Assembly (NCBI GenBank): GCA_037953625.1 | Contig: CM075649.1 | Coordinates: 102,367,290 to 102,431,289, forward strand | Direction of reading: 5' to 3' | DNA: 64,000 bases | From: Crotalaria pallida | Taxonomy: Eukaryota > Streptophyta > Magnoliopsida > Fabales > Fabaceae | Shown: positions 1-10,336 of the stretch, in pieces | Numbering within the stretch: the stretch's first letter is position 1 | Layout of the letters: each line of letters opens with the position of its first letter | Notes under the pieces: generated by a model | What the model saw: the letters and a program-made list of their open reading frames with translations, nothing else | The model's database searches: none | Told to the model about the DNA's origin: nothing | Program-made: the position numbers and the translations under genes

Positions 1-416
1 AGGGTTTTGGGATTTTTAGATTCACATACTCACCTAAGCCTCACATATTCTTTTTGATGTATATGTGATGTCTATATTTTTGAGTGAGGCTTAGAGTGTT
101 TCATTTTTGGGTATAGTTTATGCTACTTTTATTGACTCAAATACTTGGTCTTGATGGTACTCTGATAACTGATGCTGATGTTTTACTCTTGAGCCCATGG
201 AGCAACTATGTGATGCACACATATTTATATTTGAGCCCTGCTGGCTACTGTTGATATTATACAAATGTGATTATCAGGTTGAAGATTTAGAAAAGTCCGA
301 AAAACAAACGAAACTCTGTTCGTTTGACGGTTGATTTTCATAAATTAAAAAGGAATTTTTAAGTCCATATTTTTAATATAGAGGGAATTAAGGCTAATTA
401 ATTATAGGGTGTTACA
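1..416 (+). repeat. 5' LTR of element A (3'-terminal 416 bp only)
   Basis: The sequence matches the last 416 bp of the 3' LTR and ends in TGTTACA just before the primer-binding site. It begins one base after the position of the U5 hairpin seen in the 3' LTR. Confidence 0.93.
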
Positions 417-420
417 TTTA

Positions 421-434
421 TGGTATCAGAGCAG
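421..434 (+). other. Primer-binding site, initiator Met tRNA
   Basis: TGGTATCAGAGCAG starts four bases after the LTR end. Its first 12 bases complement the 3' end of plant initiator methionine tRNA, the usual primer of chromoviruses. The flanking leader (TTTCTCCTCG) recurs beside the primer sites of elements D and E, linking the three families. Confidence 0.9.
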
Positions 435-596
435 TTTCTCCTCGACCTTGGAGTTATGCAAACTCCACATGATTACTCACCTAGCGAGTAATGGATGCTC
501 ATAGTAAAAGTTTAGGAATTTAGTAGTATGATTATAGTATTATGTGTACTTTTAGTATTTAAAGTTTTAATGGTCTGCTCTATTTGGTTAAGCAGC

Positions 597-1804
597 ATGG
601 CTGGAAGAAGGGCTGCCAATGATGGGCTTGCAGCCATTCTGGAGCATCTGTCACAGATGCAGCAGCAGCCACAGCAACAGCAGCAGCTCTGCAACCAGCT
701 CTAGTAGAGGTGGACTGGATGGCTAGGTTTCGCAAGAATGATCCACCTCATTTTGAGGGTGGAAATGACCCTGATGGAGCACAGAGATGGACTCAGGAGA
801 TCGAGAAGATCCTCCGCTCTATTCACCCACCCATGGAGCAGCATGTGCGACTGGAGGAATTTATGTTGACCAATGAGGCTGAGCATTGGTGGGATCAACA
901 AAGGAGGGGATTGGTGGCAGCCAATCCAATTGTTTCTTGGGAGGTATTCAAGGAGCTCTTTTTAGGGAAGTATTTCCCTGAAGATGTGAGGAGGGAGAAG
1001 GAGATAGCATTTCTCCAACTGACTCAAGGCTCTATGTTAGTTGGGGATTATGCAGCTAGATTTGAAGATCTTATCCGATTCTCTGATTATCAGAATCCCA
1101 GTGAGCGCGGGAAATGCGTCAAGTTTGAGTCTGGACTCAGGACTGATATTCGCCTTTCATGCGAGTATCACAATATTGACAACTTGGCCCATTTGGTGAA
1201 CATGGCGAGCACTTATGAGAAGGGTCTTAAGACGAAAATGGCCGAAGATAAGAGCAAGACTGTGCAGAGAAGCGGTGGTCCTATGAGGGGCAAAGGAGCG
1301 GTGCAGCGACCGGGCCCCTATCCACAGCCTAGAGCAGGCCCTATAGGGGGTTCATCTGGTCCTATTCCACCTTGTCCTCATTGTGGCAAGCAACATCGAG
1401 GTGTATGCTGGAGTTTGGGTCAGAATCAACCAAATGTCACCTGCTTCAAATGTGGACAACCCGGTCATGTTGCAACTAACTGCCCAAAGAATTCAGTTAA
1501 GAAGGAAGCAAATGTGACTAGGGTGCAGAGAGTTGGTGATGGTCGCTCACTTCAGAAGGGGAAGGTGTACACTCTAGATGGAGAAGAGGTGACTGAGGCT
1601 GATGAGCTGATACGAGGTATTGGCCATATAAATTACATTGCATGTGGTATACTTTTTGACTGTGGAGCTACACACTCTTTTATTTCTGTCAATTGCATGG
1701 AGAGTTTAAAATTGTCTGCTGTTGAGATGCCATTTAAGCTGTCTGTGTCTACCCCTACTAATTCAGCTGTGGTTACATCCCTGATGTGTTTGGATTGCCC
1801 ACTC
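597..1804 (+). pseudogene. gag and start of protease, element A (frameshifted)
   Basis: The structural Gag polyprotein forms the cytoplasmic particle. I place the start at ATG 597 because a glutamine/alanine-rich N-terminus leads into the conserved DWMARFRKNDPP block. A one-base shift inside the CAG repeat (about 655-690) breaks the frame; the downstream frame then stays open to a TGA at 1805. Visible parts are a retrotransposon Gag core (EHWWDQQRR, KYFPEDVRREKE), a partial CPHCGKQH finger and a full CCHC zinc knuckle, CFKCGQPGHVATNC, at 1442-1483. The protease active-site motif DCGATHSF has its Asp at 1658-1660. Gag and pol were probably one frame originally. Confidence 0.88.
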
Positions 1805-4327
1805 TGAGTATTGGAGCGGGAATTCCGAGTGAACATAATATGTTTACCTTTAACCAAGCTGAATATTATTCTAGGCATGGACTGGATGTCCCAGAACCGT
1901 GTCCTTCTTGATTGTAGTCAAAAGTCAGTAATTTTCTGTCAATTCTCGGTGTCGGCTATGGATGATGAGGAAGCATCAGACATCAGTAAAATTCCAGTGG
2001 TTTGTGAGTTTCCGGATGTCTTTCCTGCTAAAATTCTCGGACTACCTCCAGCCAGAGAAGTAGAATTTGGCATTGATCTTATGCCTGGTGCCGGCCCGAT
2101 ATCTAAAGCGCCTTATACAATGGCCCCTCCGGAGTTGGAAGAATTGAAGAAACAGTTGGAGGAGCTTTTGGCTAAGGGGTTCATAAGGCCCAGTGTTTCC
2201 CCGCGGGGAGCTCCTATCCTCTTTGTCAAAAAGAAGTATAGAAGTGTCCGTATGTGCACTGACTACCGGCAGCTAAATGCAGTGACGGTGAAGAACAAAT
2301 ACCCGCTCCCACGCATCGATGATTTGTTGGATCAGCTTAGGGGAGCTGCAGTTTTCTCAAAAATTGACCTCCGATCTGGATACCATCAAATCCGTATCCG
2401 AGAGGAGGACATTCCTAAAACTGCTTTTAGATCTCGGTATGGGCATTTTGAATATGTGGTGATGCCATTCGGTCTCACGAATGCTCCTGCCATCTTCATG
2501 GATTATATGAACAGGATCTTCAGGCCGTACTTAGATTCATTCATCATTGTATTCATAGATGACATTCTCATTTATTCCAAGAGCCCAAAGGAGCATGAAG
2601 AGCATTTGAGAACGGTGCTCCAAGTTCTCAAAGACAAGCATCTTTATGCCAAGTTTTCTAAATGTAGTTTCTGGTTGAATGAAGTACATTTTTTGGGGCA
2701 CGTGATTTCCGAGAAGGGTGTTGCTGTTGACCCTTCTAAGGTGGAAGCGGTGCTTAAGTGGGAGAGACCCAAGTCCATTACTGAGATCAGAAGTTTCCTT
2801 GGTATGGCTGGGTATTATAGGAGGTTCATTGAGGGGTTTTCGAAGCTAGCCCTTCCTTTGACCACTCTTACGCGGAAAGGTGTTCCATTCGAATGGTCCC
2901 CAAAATGTGAAGATAGTTTCCAGGAGTTGAAGAGGCGATTGACTAGTTCTCCGGTGTTGATTTTGCCAGATCCGGCTCAATCCTTCGTAGAATATTGTGA
3001 TGCTTCAAAACAAGGGTTGGGTTGTGTGCTGATGCAGCAAGGACAAGTCATAGCCTATGCATCCAGGCAGTTGAGGCAGCATGAGCAAAACTATCCCACT
3101 CATGATCTGGAGTTGGCGGCAGTAGTTTTTGCTTTGAAAATCTGGAGGCATTATCTTTATGGTTCAAAATTTGAAGTCTTTAGCGATCATAAAAGTCTTC
3201 GCTACCTCTTCGATCAGAAAGAGCTCAATATGAGGCAGAGGAGGTGGATGGAATTTCTGAAGGACTATGATTTCAATCTTTAATATCACCCGGGCAAGGC
3301 CAATGTAGTGGCTGATGCACTAAGTCGCAAGACTTTGCATGTCAGCAATTTGATGGTGAAGGAGATGCAATTAATCCAAGAGTTCAGTGACCTCAACTTG
3401 AACATGCAAGTGAAAGAGAAGAGAATTGTTCTAGAAATGTTGCAGGTTACCAATGACTTGATTGGCCTTATTAGAGAAAGGCAAGCCGATGATGCAGAAC
3501 TACAAACGTTGTTGGAAGGGGCATCGGACAATGAAGAGCCCGACTTTGTTAAGGGTTCTGATGGCATCATCCGATTTAGCGGTCGGATATGTGTTCCTAT
3601 GGACTTTGAAGTTAGAAGGGATATCCTATGGGAAGCACATCGAACCAAAATGAATTTTCATCCTGGTGCAACAAAGATGTACCAAGATTTGAAGAAGATC
3701 TATTGGTGGCCAAAGTTAAAAACCGATGTAGCAGATCATGTTTCTCATTGTCTAACTTGTCAGAAAGTTAAGATTGAGCATCAAAAGCCTGGTGGTCCGT
3801 TGCGATCACTTGATATCCCGGAGTGGAAATGGGATAGCATAGCCATGGATTTTGTGACGGGTCTACCTAGGACTGCTGCAGGATGTGATGCAGTTTGGGT
3901 GGTTGTGGATCGTCTCACAAAGTGTTCTCATTTTATTCCGATTCACAAGAAGTACACTCTGGAGAAGTTGACTCAGTTGTATATCAGGGACATAGTGAAA
4001 CTACATGGTGTTCCTACCAGTATTGTATCCGATCGTGATCCGAGATTTCTGTCTAGATTTTGGCAGAGTCTTCAGGAGGCATTGGGTACTAAGCTGAAAT
4101 TCAGTACGGCATATCATCCGCAGACAGACGGACAATTTGAGCGTACTATCCAGACACTGGAGGATTTGTTGAGAGCATGTGTTCTGGAGCAGGCTGGTAG
4201 TTGGGAGCAGTTACTGCCGTTGATGGAGTTTACTTATAATAACAGCTTCCACTCCAGTATTGGCATGGTACCGTTTGAGGCTCTCTACGGAAGAAAGTGT
4301 AGGACGCCTCTGTGTTGGTTCCAGTAG
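1805..4327 (+). pseudogene. pol, element A: RT, RNase H, integrase core (stops)
   Basis: This is the enzymatic part of the polyprotein, in the same frame as the end of gag but closed by TGA 1805-1807 and TAA 3281-3283. Reverse transcriptase shows KIDLRSGYHQ (first catalytic Asp near 2365) and the FIDD active site at 2552-2563. RNase H starts near YCDASKQGLG (about 2993). Integrase has an HHCC zinc domain (HPGATKMY to CLTC, about 3655-3770), then DFVTGLP, SDRDPRF and a Glu in the QFERT block, completing the D,D,E triad. At about 4315-4327 a frameshift moves the reading to another frame just after the LCWF motif. With two stops and a frameshift it is not functional. Confidence 0.93.
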
Positions 4328-4884
4328 GTGAGAATATGCTAACAGGTCCTGATATTGTGAAGGAAACAACTGAGAAGATCACAATGATCAAGAACAAGAT
4401 GAAAACTTCCCAGGATCGCCAGAAGAATTATGCGGATAGGCGAAGAAGACCTTTGGAGTTTGATGTTGGAGATCATGTGTTTCTAAGAGTGTCTCCGGTT
4501 ACAGGAATTGGTAGGGCAATTAAGTCCAAGAAACTAACTCCTCGGTTTGTTGGACCTTATGAGATCTTGGAGAAGGTTGGCCCAGTAGCATATAAGATTG
4601 CTTTGCCCCCTCATCTGGCTAGGCTTCATAATGTATTCCATGTTTCACAGTTAAGGAAATACATTCATGATCCTACTCATGTGGTTGTATTGGATGATTT
4701 GCCTTTGAAGGAGAATCTGACTTTTGAAGTGTTGCCCGTGAGGATTGAAGATAGGCAGGTGAGAAAATTGAGAGGCAAGGAGATTGTTTTGGTAAAAGTT
4801 ATATGGAGCAGAAACAATGTGGAGGAAGCTACCTGGGAGTTAGAAAGCAAAATCAGGCAGTCTCATCCCTATTTGTTCGAATAA
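4312..4884 (+). pseudogene. pol C-terminus, element A: integrase tail and chromodomain-like end
   Basis: The frame is one base away from the integrase core, so this is the continuation beyond a frameshift and not a separate gene; the ATG at 4312 is incidental. It carries the GPY/F module (LTPRFVGPYEILEKVG), the YKIALPP and NVFHVSQLRKY motifs, and a C-terminal block around VKVIWSRNNVEEATWELE that resembles a group II chromodomain. In chromoviruses this tail directs integration into heterochromatin. It ends in a natural TAA 28 bases before the polypurine tract. Confidence 0.9.
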
Positions 4885-4912
4885 AGCTGAATTTCGAGGA
4901 TGAAATTCGGGT

Positions 4913-4925
4913 AAGTGGGAGAGGA
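4913..4925 (+). other. Polypurine tract, element A
   Basis: AAGTGGGAGAGGA lies directly upstream of the 3' LTR and primes plus-strand synthesis in the family. Equivalent tracts stand at the same place in D (minus strand, AAGTGGGGGAGAAT) and E (AAATGGGAGAGAAT). Confidence 0.85.
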
Positions 4926-5116
4926 TTTTAACATCCTCAATTTACAATGCTTAATATAATGTGAATTATGCAAGTTATTGTATTAAGTTGAGATGGAATT
5001 ATGAGACTCATAAGATTAAGAGATAGGGTTTAGCATAGAAAACATAGCCTAAGGGGTATAGGAACTAAGGAAAATGTTCTAGAGTTAGAAACCATGAGAA
5101 GATGAAAAAACAGCAA

Positions 5117-5374
5117 AGTAATCGATTAATTTGGGTGAGTTAATCGATTACTGGCTCTCAGCCAAATTGCACCAAAATGTAGCCTTGAAGAGTAATCAAT
5201 TACTCTTGGGAAAGTAATTGATTATTGAGCCTCTGCTGAAAACACCAAAATTGTTGCATCAAATTGTAATCGATTACTTTATGGCCAAGTAATCGATTAC
5301 AAGGCCTCAGGTTGGAAGTCCTAAAAATGTTGCACTGAAGGAATAATCGATTACCAGGTTAGGGTAATCGATTA
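5117..5374. repeat. Cluster of four TAATCGATTA palindrome pairs (hairpins)
   Basis: Four pairs of a 10-bp palindrome each form a larger inverted repeat. Arms and sites: 5117-5129/5140-5152 (13 bp), 5193-5204/5213-5224 (12 bp), 5264-5279/5287-5302 (16 bp, loop 7) and 5344-5355/5363-5374 (12 bp, loop 7). In the second pair the core changed to ATCAAT on one arm and ATTGAT on the other, which keeps pairing. Bases next to the core differ between pairs but match within each pair. Confidence 0.85.
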
Positions 5375-5677
5375 CTTTATGGTCTATACAAAAAAAAAGG
5401 GAAAAGTGGAGTGCACGTGATGCACTCCCCTCCACACAAAGGGAATCTTTATTTTGGGCTTTCATTTTGGTCCACTCATTTTCCTCCCCAAAACAAATGA
5501 AATCACTCCCTCTTACTCTCATAACCAACACTCTCTCACCCTCATATTCATCTTTCTCACTCTCATTCACGCCTCCCTCCTCTTCCTCATAGGGGTTCCA
5601 TTTTCTTTCCTCAAAATCAACCAAGAACAAGTGATCCTTGCATCCTCATCATTGTAACTTCTTTTTCTCATCTCAAG

Positions 5678-7091
5678 GTAAGTGTTTAAGTTTTGATTTC
5701 TTCCTTCCCTCTCTCAAAATTCGTTTTCCGCTCTCTCTCTACTATCAATGGTGGTTTTCAAATACTAAGCTTTGGAGGCTCCACTTTTCATTGAGTCTTG
5801 ACTTGAAACATGGCATAAATGATGATTCCTCTCTTTTGTGACTCTATATTAGGTTCTATCCTCACCCTTTGTTTTGGTATCTCTTTGGTGGGAAGGCTCA
5901 ATTTTTGGGAGCAAGTTAAAATCTCCCTATCTCTAAGCAATTGAGGTAAGGAGGTTTGTGTTACCATATTCTAGGGGGTAGGTTATATTGTGTGTATATT
6001 GGGTTGCAAGGAGGTATGTGTTAATAGAGTATAGAACCCTAGGGTAGTTAATAATATGTTAAATTGTGATTATGCTTAAGAGTGTAGTGATATGTTATGT
6101 TGGACCTAAATGAGACTATGATATTTGATTAAGTGGTGAATATTGTGCCTAAATGTGAATATGAGACTTATTTATGAGGTTGTGATTTTGCTAAATGATG
6201 TGGAGTCCTAGAATTTATGATTGTTACTAAGTATGATGCTAGATTTGGCATAAATGACTCTTGAGAAATTCGAAATTATAATTTTATGGTTAAAAACTGA
6301 AATCCATGAGATTAACACTCAATGAAATAATTGAAAAATGGAATTCAAAGACTTAAAGAACAAAGAGTGTGTGATCCAGGTCTTGTAAGACGTTTTCCGA
6401 AGGAGACTGTACGCATAGATCGCGTAAGACGCACATTGTGCGCAGCTGTAAGACGTTGTCCGAAGGAGATTGTACGCAATTATGGACACACACACACCAT
6501 ATATTAATTAATTATATAATTGGATTGTGCCTCTCCAGATCTTGTAAGACGTTGTCCATAGGAGACTGTACGCATAGATCGCTTAAGACGCACTCGATGC
6601 GCTGCTGTAAGACGTTGTCCGAAGGAGACTGTACGCAATGATGGATGCACCTTCCGATTGTGGATTCCAGGTCTTGTAAGACGTTGTCCGTAGGAGACTG
6701 TACGCATAGACCGCGTAAGACGCACTTGATGCGCTGCTGTAAGACGTTGTCCGAAGGAGACTGTACGCAATGATGGAAATCCACGCAATAATTTTCTAAA
6801 AGTCTTTACAAAAACATAAAGTGGAGGTGATAAAAATGGATTGTGATCTTATGCACGAATATAACTAGTACCAAATTTTATAATAAATTGGAAAAGTATG
6901 TTATATGGAAGCTAAAGCTATAATGGATTGAATTGATTGTTGAAATGGATTTAATTTAATTGTATGGGAATGATTCTCTGGTTTATATGCACTATATGAA
7001 TATTTGTGTTTGGCCTGGTGGTTCAGTATAGCATAATAGAAACTGCTTCCCTATTTTATTATGTAATACTCACCTCCTTACCATTTTTCAG
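5678..7091 (+). other. Predicted leader intron inside LTR A
   Basis: A CT-rich stretch ends in AAG|GTAAGT at 5677/5678, a perfect plant 5' splice site. A pyrimidine run ending TTTTTCAG|GTA closes at 7091. The same pair of sites in the same order occurs in the other LTR families of the window. This is a prediction; no transcript is available. Confidence 0.55.
6372..6778 (+). repeat. Tandem array of GTAAGACG...GACTGTACGCA units in LTR A
   Basis: Higher-order units of about 110-120 bp consist of two half-units built on CTTGTAAGACGTTGTCC and GGAGACTGTACGCA. Each half-unit holds a small TCC-NNN-GGA hairpin with variable loop bases. Units also carry a CGCA...TGCG stem. Long frames across the array are products of the repeat and are not genes. 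Confidence 0.85.
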
Positions 7092-7119
7092 GTACTGAGT
7101 CGGAGTTTACACCAGGACC

Positions 7120-7153
7120 GGCCGAGCAGGATTACTCTCCCTCACAGGGAGAG
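7120..7153 (+). promoter_or_regulatory. U5 GCCGAGCAGG box and hairpin, LTR A
   Basis: GGCCGAGCAGG is followed by a hairpin at 7135-7153 with 8-bp arms (CTCTCCCT/AGGGAGAG) and a CAC loop. It lies about 30-60 bases after the predicted 3' splice site. The same box with a different but still complementary stem occurs in four other LTR families here. Confidence 0.7.
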
Positions 7154-7570
7154 TAGGGTTTTGGGATTTTTAGATGCACATACTCACCTAAGCCTCACAT
7201 ATTCTTTTTGATGTATATGTGATGTCTATATTTTTGAGTGAGGCTTAGAGTGTTTCATTTTTGGGTATAGCTTATGCTACTTTTCTTGACTCAAATACTT
7301 GGTCTTGATGGTACTCTGATAACTGATGCTGATGTTTTACTCTTGAGCCCATGGGGCAACTATGTGATGCACACATATTTATATTTGAGCCCTGCTGGCT
7401 ACTGTTGATATTATACAAATGTGATTATCAGGTTGAAGATTTAGAAAAGTCCGAAAAACAAACGAAACTCCGTCCGTTTGACGGTTGATTTTCATAAATT
7501 AAAAAGGAATTTTTAAGTCCGTATTTTTAATATAGAGGGAATTAAGGGTAATTAATTATAGGGTGTTACA

Positions 7571-9078
7571 TACTCCGACAAGGAAGGGAAACTCGGGTCG
7601 AATCGGATGATGTTAACCGTGTAGTCGAACAAGCATTAAATAGGATCAGATTCAATATTGGCTTGGCTAACCAGCCAGGTTTCAATTCACCTTTTCCTGA
7701 ATGGGTGCAACATGCAAAAATTCCATGAGGAATAAAGGTACCCAAATTGTCAAAGTTTGCAGGAGAGTCGGGAGAATCTACTGTCGAACATGTCGCACGT
7801 TACACCATCGAATTGGGTGATTTGGCCGCTGATGAGGCAATCAAGATGCGGCTATTTCCCAGTTCCTTGACGAAAAATGCTTTCTCATGGTTCTCAACAT
7901 TGAGGTCCAATTCAATACATTCATGGGCCCAGTTGGAAAGATCCTATAGAGGCGAATTGAGGGTTGCCGTGACGGATTTGTTAAATGTGAAGAGATTTGC
8001 TGGGGAGCCGATCGATGATTACTTATCGCGTTTCAGGCAAATGAGGAGCAGATGTTTTACTCCGATTCCTGAACCGGAAGAAATTAAGATCACGGTGACT
8101 GGTTTAGAATATCATATTAGGAAGAAATTAGTCACACAACACCTATTAGATTTAGCCCAATTAGCCGCTTGTGTACGACAAATTGAAAATCTAAGAGATG
8201 AGAAGGTGAGAGGAAAGGATTCTAAAGTTCTAAAAAGAGAACGAATCCATTACATTGATTCTTAGCCTTCCGACGGGGAGGCATTCGATAATGGCTCAGA
8301 GGTGGACACAATAGAATTAGGAGATGGAAAACCCTATATGCGTCATGCCTTGAAGCCATCTAAACCCATTAATGAGAATCAGTATAAGAAAACGTACACT
8401 TTTGACATTTCTAAGACTGAGCAAGTCTTCGACATCTTGTTAAAGGATAAACAAGTTAAATTGCCTGAAGGTCATAAGTTGTTGAAAAAAGATGAACTGA
8501 AAGGAAGAAAATATTGCAAATATCATAACAATTGCACTCGTAATACAAATGATTGCTTTGCTTTCAGGGATTTGATTCAGCAAGGGATTGACAAAGGAAG
8601 ATTGAAGTTCTTAGAGAAATAAATGAAGATTGACATCGACCCATTTCAAAAAGAAGTGAACGAGGTCGAAGCTCAAGGAGTGTTTCCTATTAACACAATG
8701 ACTCTGGCTCACAATTCAGAGATTTTTCCAAAATCTGGTGAGTTGTTCCGAAAGTTCTATAACAGAAAGCATCATGCAGATCTTCGAATTTGTCCTAGAT
8801 GTCAAGTGGTTTACGATGAAACGGCTGCATCACGAAAGGAAAAGACGGAAGATTTGCGGAAAAAGTTAAGAGCCAAGAGAGCACAGGAAGGGAAACATAT
8901 TCGTCATGAGACGTTCCGAGAGGCTCGTCGACCTTTCGTACGAAGGATTTATGGTAGACATCCCTCAAGGTCACCTTTACGTGATCGATTTGCTCAGAGA
9001 GGACGAAAACAGCAATTAGATTCAACATCCAGTTCAATTTATGAAGGGTTGACCAGGACTCAGAAAAGGAGGCTCTAG
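7571..9078 (+). pseudogene. gag, element B (Tat lineage, several stops)
   Basis: The frame reads from the junction with element A and is closed by TGA 7726, TAG 8263, TAA 8620 and TAG 9076. The block from KLSKFAGESGE through FSWFSTLRSNSIHSWAQLE and EPIDDYLSRFRQMRSRC matches Gag of Tat-type elements. A short CKYHN...C motif (about 8514-8556) resembles the Tat nucleocapsid finger. The N-terminus lies to the left, so the start cannot be called. The TGA at 7726 sits where an Arg codon is expected, consistent with a C-to-T change. Confidence 0.85.
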
Positions 9079-10336
9079 TGCATCCGTAAACAAGAAGCTG
9101 AAGAGGTTAGAATCAAGGAGTTGCCCATGAATAATGAAGGATGCCTTGTTGCAACTATAAAGCCAACTACGGCTAAAGGTCGACAAGGATACATGCAAAA
9201 GAAAAAATGGGCAAGGAAGAATGAAGGATCCAATCAGATGGATGAATCATACGACGGAGAGTCTGACAACAGCTTAGACATCATTGTGACTGATCAGGAC
9301 ATGGTAGACGCACAAAGTAATAAGATTATTAGTCTGTCGATCAACAATGTGGGGTTACCCTTTGACATGCAAGGAGTCCATCAAGTCGAAGAAGAAGAAG
9401 ATGATAGTGACGGATCAGATGACACGTATTTAAGTGACGAAATACCTGACCTTCCTGAGTGTCTTTTTCTACTCGACAGGGTCCATTTGGAAATGGACAT
9501 TAGTAATATCGCACAGTTTGAGCCTTTGGAGGAAAGCAAAAGAGAGCATCTGAGGCCTTTACACATTAAGGCCATTGTTGATGGAAAACCTCTAAATAGG
9601 GTTTTGGTGGATGGAGGTGCAGCCGTCAACATTTTACCTTGGAATGTTTTCAAAAGGATGGGAAAATTGAATGTTGACTTAATACCGACAAATGTGGTTG
9701 TCGTCGGTTTCACAGGGAAAATTGCTCAATCTCACGGAGTCACAATGCTAATGATTGAAGTGGGATATGTGGTGAGAGATACTTTATTCGTAGTAGTTCC
9801 TTCCAAGGCCAGTTACAATCTCCTACTTGGAAGAGATTGGATCCATGCTGTGGGGGCCGTTCCTTCCACGGCCCATCAAAAACTGATTCTGTGGAATCAG
9901 GAAACTAAAGTGGAAGTCATTGCTGCAGATGATAGTCCTTGTTACATGCAGCAGATGCACGTGGATTTTAAGGTCTACAATCCAAGCACTAAGCCTATAC
10001 GACTCGATGCTGATCAATTTCAAAAACCCATAGTAGATAAATGCCTAATGGAGAACTATGGGATTTCAATCGTAGAGGTTGATAAGGCCGTCGAGTAGCG
10101 GCCTTTGACCAGTAATAATGGTTGATAGACAATTGAAAAGACTGTCGGCTTACGTGGCCGAGAGAATGCAATGCACTATCCAATCAAGTGCATTCCAGGA
10201 TTGTATTGTTGACAACAGTCCTTTAGGATTCGAAAGAGGATGAACGGAGGAAGAATCAAAGTTCATTAGCGAGGATCCTAGAGATGAAGTAAACTTAGGA
10301 ACGGCTGAAAAGCCGAAACCAATTTACGTAAGCTCG
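9079..10336 (+). pseudogene. Protease region, element B
   Basis: The sequence continues in the gag frame after the stop at 9076 and stays open to TAG 10096-10098. An acidic linker is followed by an aspartic protease of the Tat type: LVDGGAAVNILPW with the catalytic Asp codon at 9610-9612, then YNLLLGRDWI typical of the flap/LGRDW region. Between 10098 and 10337 the frame is lost; weak linker sequence to RT is all that is visible there. Confidence 0.85.

Larger units (their letters stand above)
1..7570 (+). mobile_element. Element A: Tekay-like Ty3/Gypsy chromovirus, 5' end outside window
   Basis: The element runs from a partial 5' LTR through a primer-binding site, a broken gag-pol, a polypurine tract and a full 3' LTR. 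Positions 1-416 align without gaps to 7155-7570, with about 8 substitutions counted by eye, so the two LTR ends differ by roughly 2 percent. Domain order gag, protease, reverse transcriptase, RNase H, integrase, C-terminal chromodomain-like tail is that of chromoviruses; the long LTR and the GPYEILEKVG-type integrase tail fit the Tekay/Del lineage. At its right end it abuts Tat-lineage gag sequence, so it was inserted into element B. The target duplication cannot be checked because the left end is missing. Confidence 0.93.
4927..7570 (+). repeat. 3' LTR of element A (2,644 bp)
   Basis: It starts TTTAACATCC where related LTRs have TGTAACATCC, so the canonical TG has become TT, and ends TGTTACA. 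Inside, in order: a palindrome-pair cluster (5117-5374), a CT-rich leader, a 5' splice site at 5678, a tandem-repeat array (6372-6778), a 3' splice site at 7091 and a U5 hairpin (7135-7153). No protein-coding gene is apparent. Confidence 0.9.

Noticed and set aside
5117..5374. CRISPR array
   Set aside because: Repeats are paired palindromes with irregular short spacers in a plant retrotransposon; no cas genes and wrong repeat structure.
6504..6788. Repeated-peptide frames on the minus strand (and similar frames at 44740-45108)
   Set aside because: By-products of the GTAAGACG repeat array.
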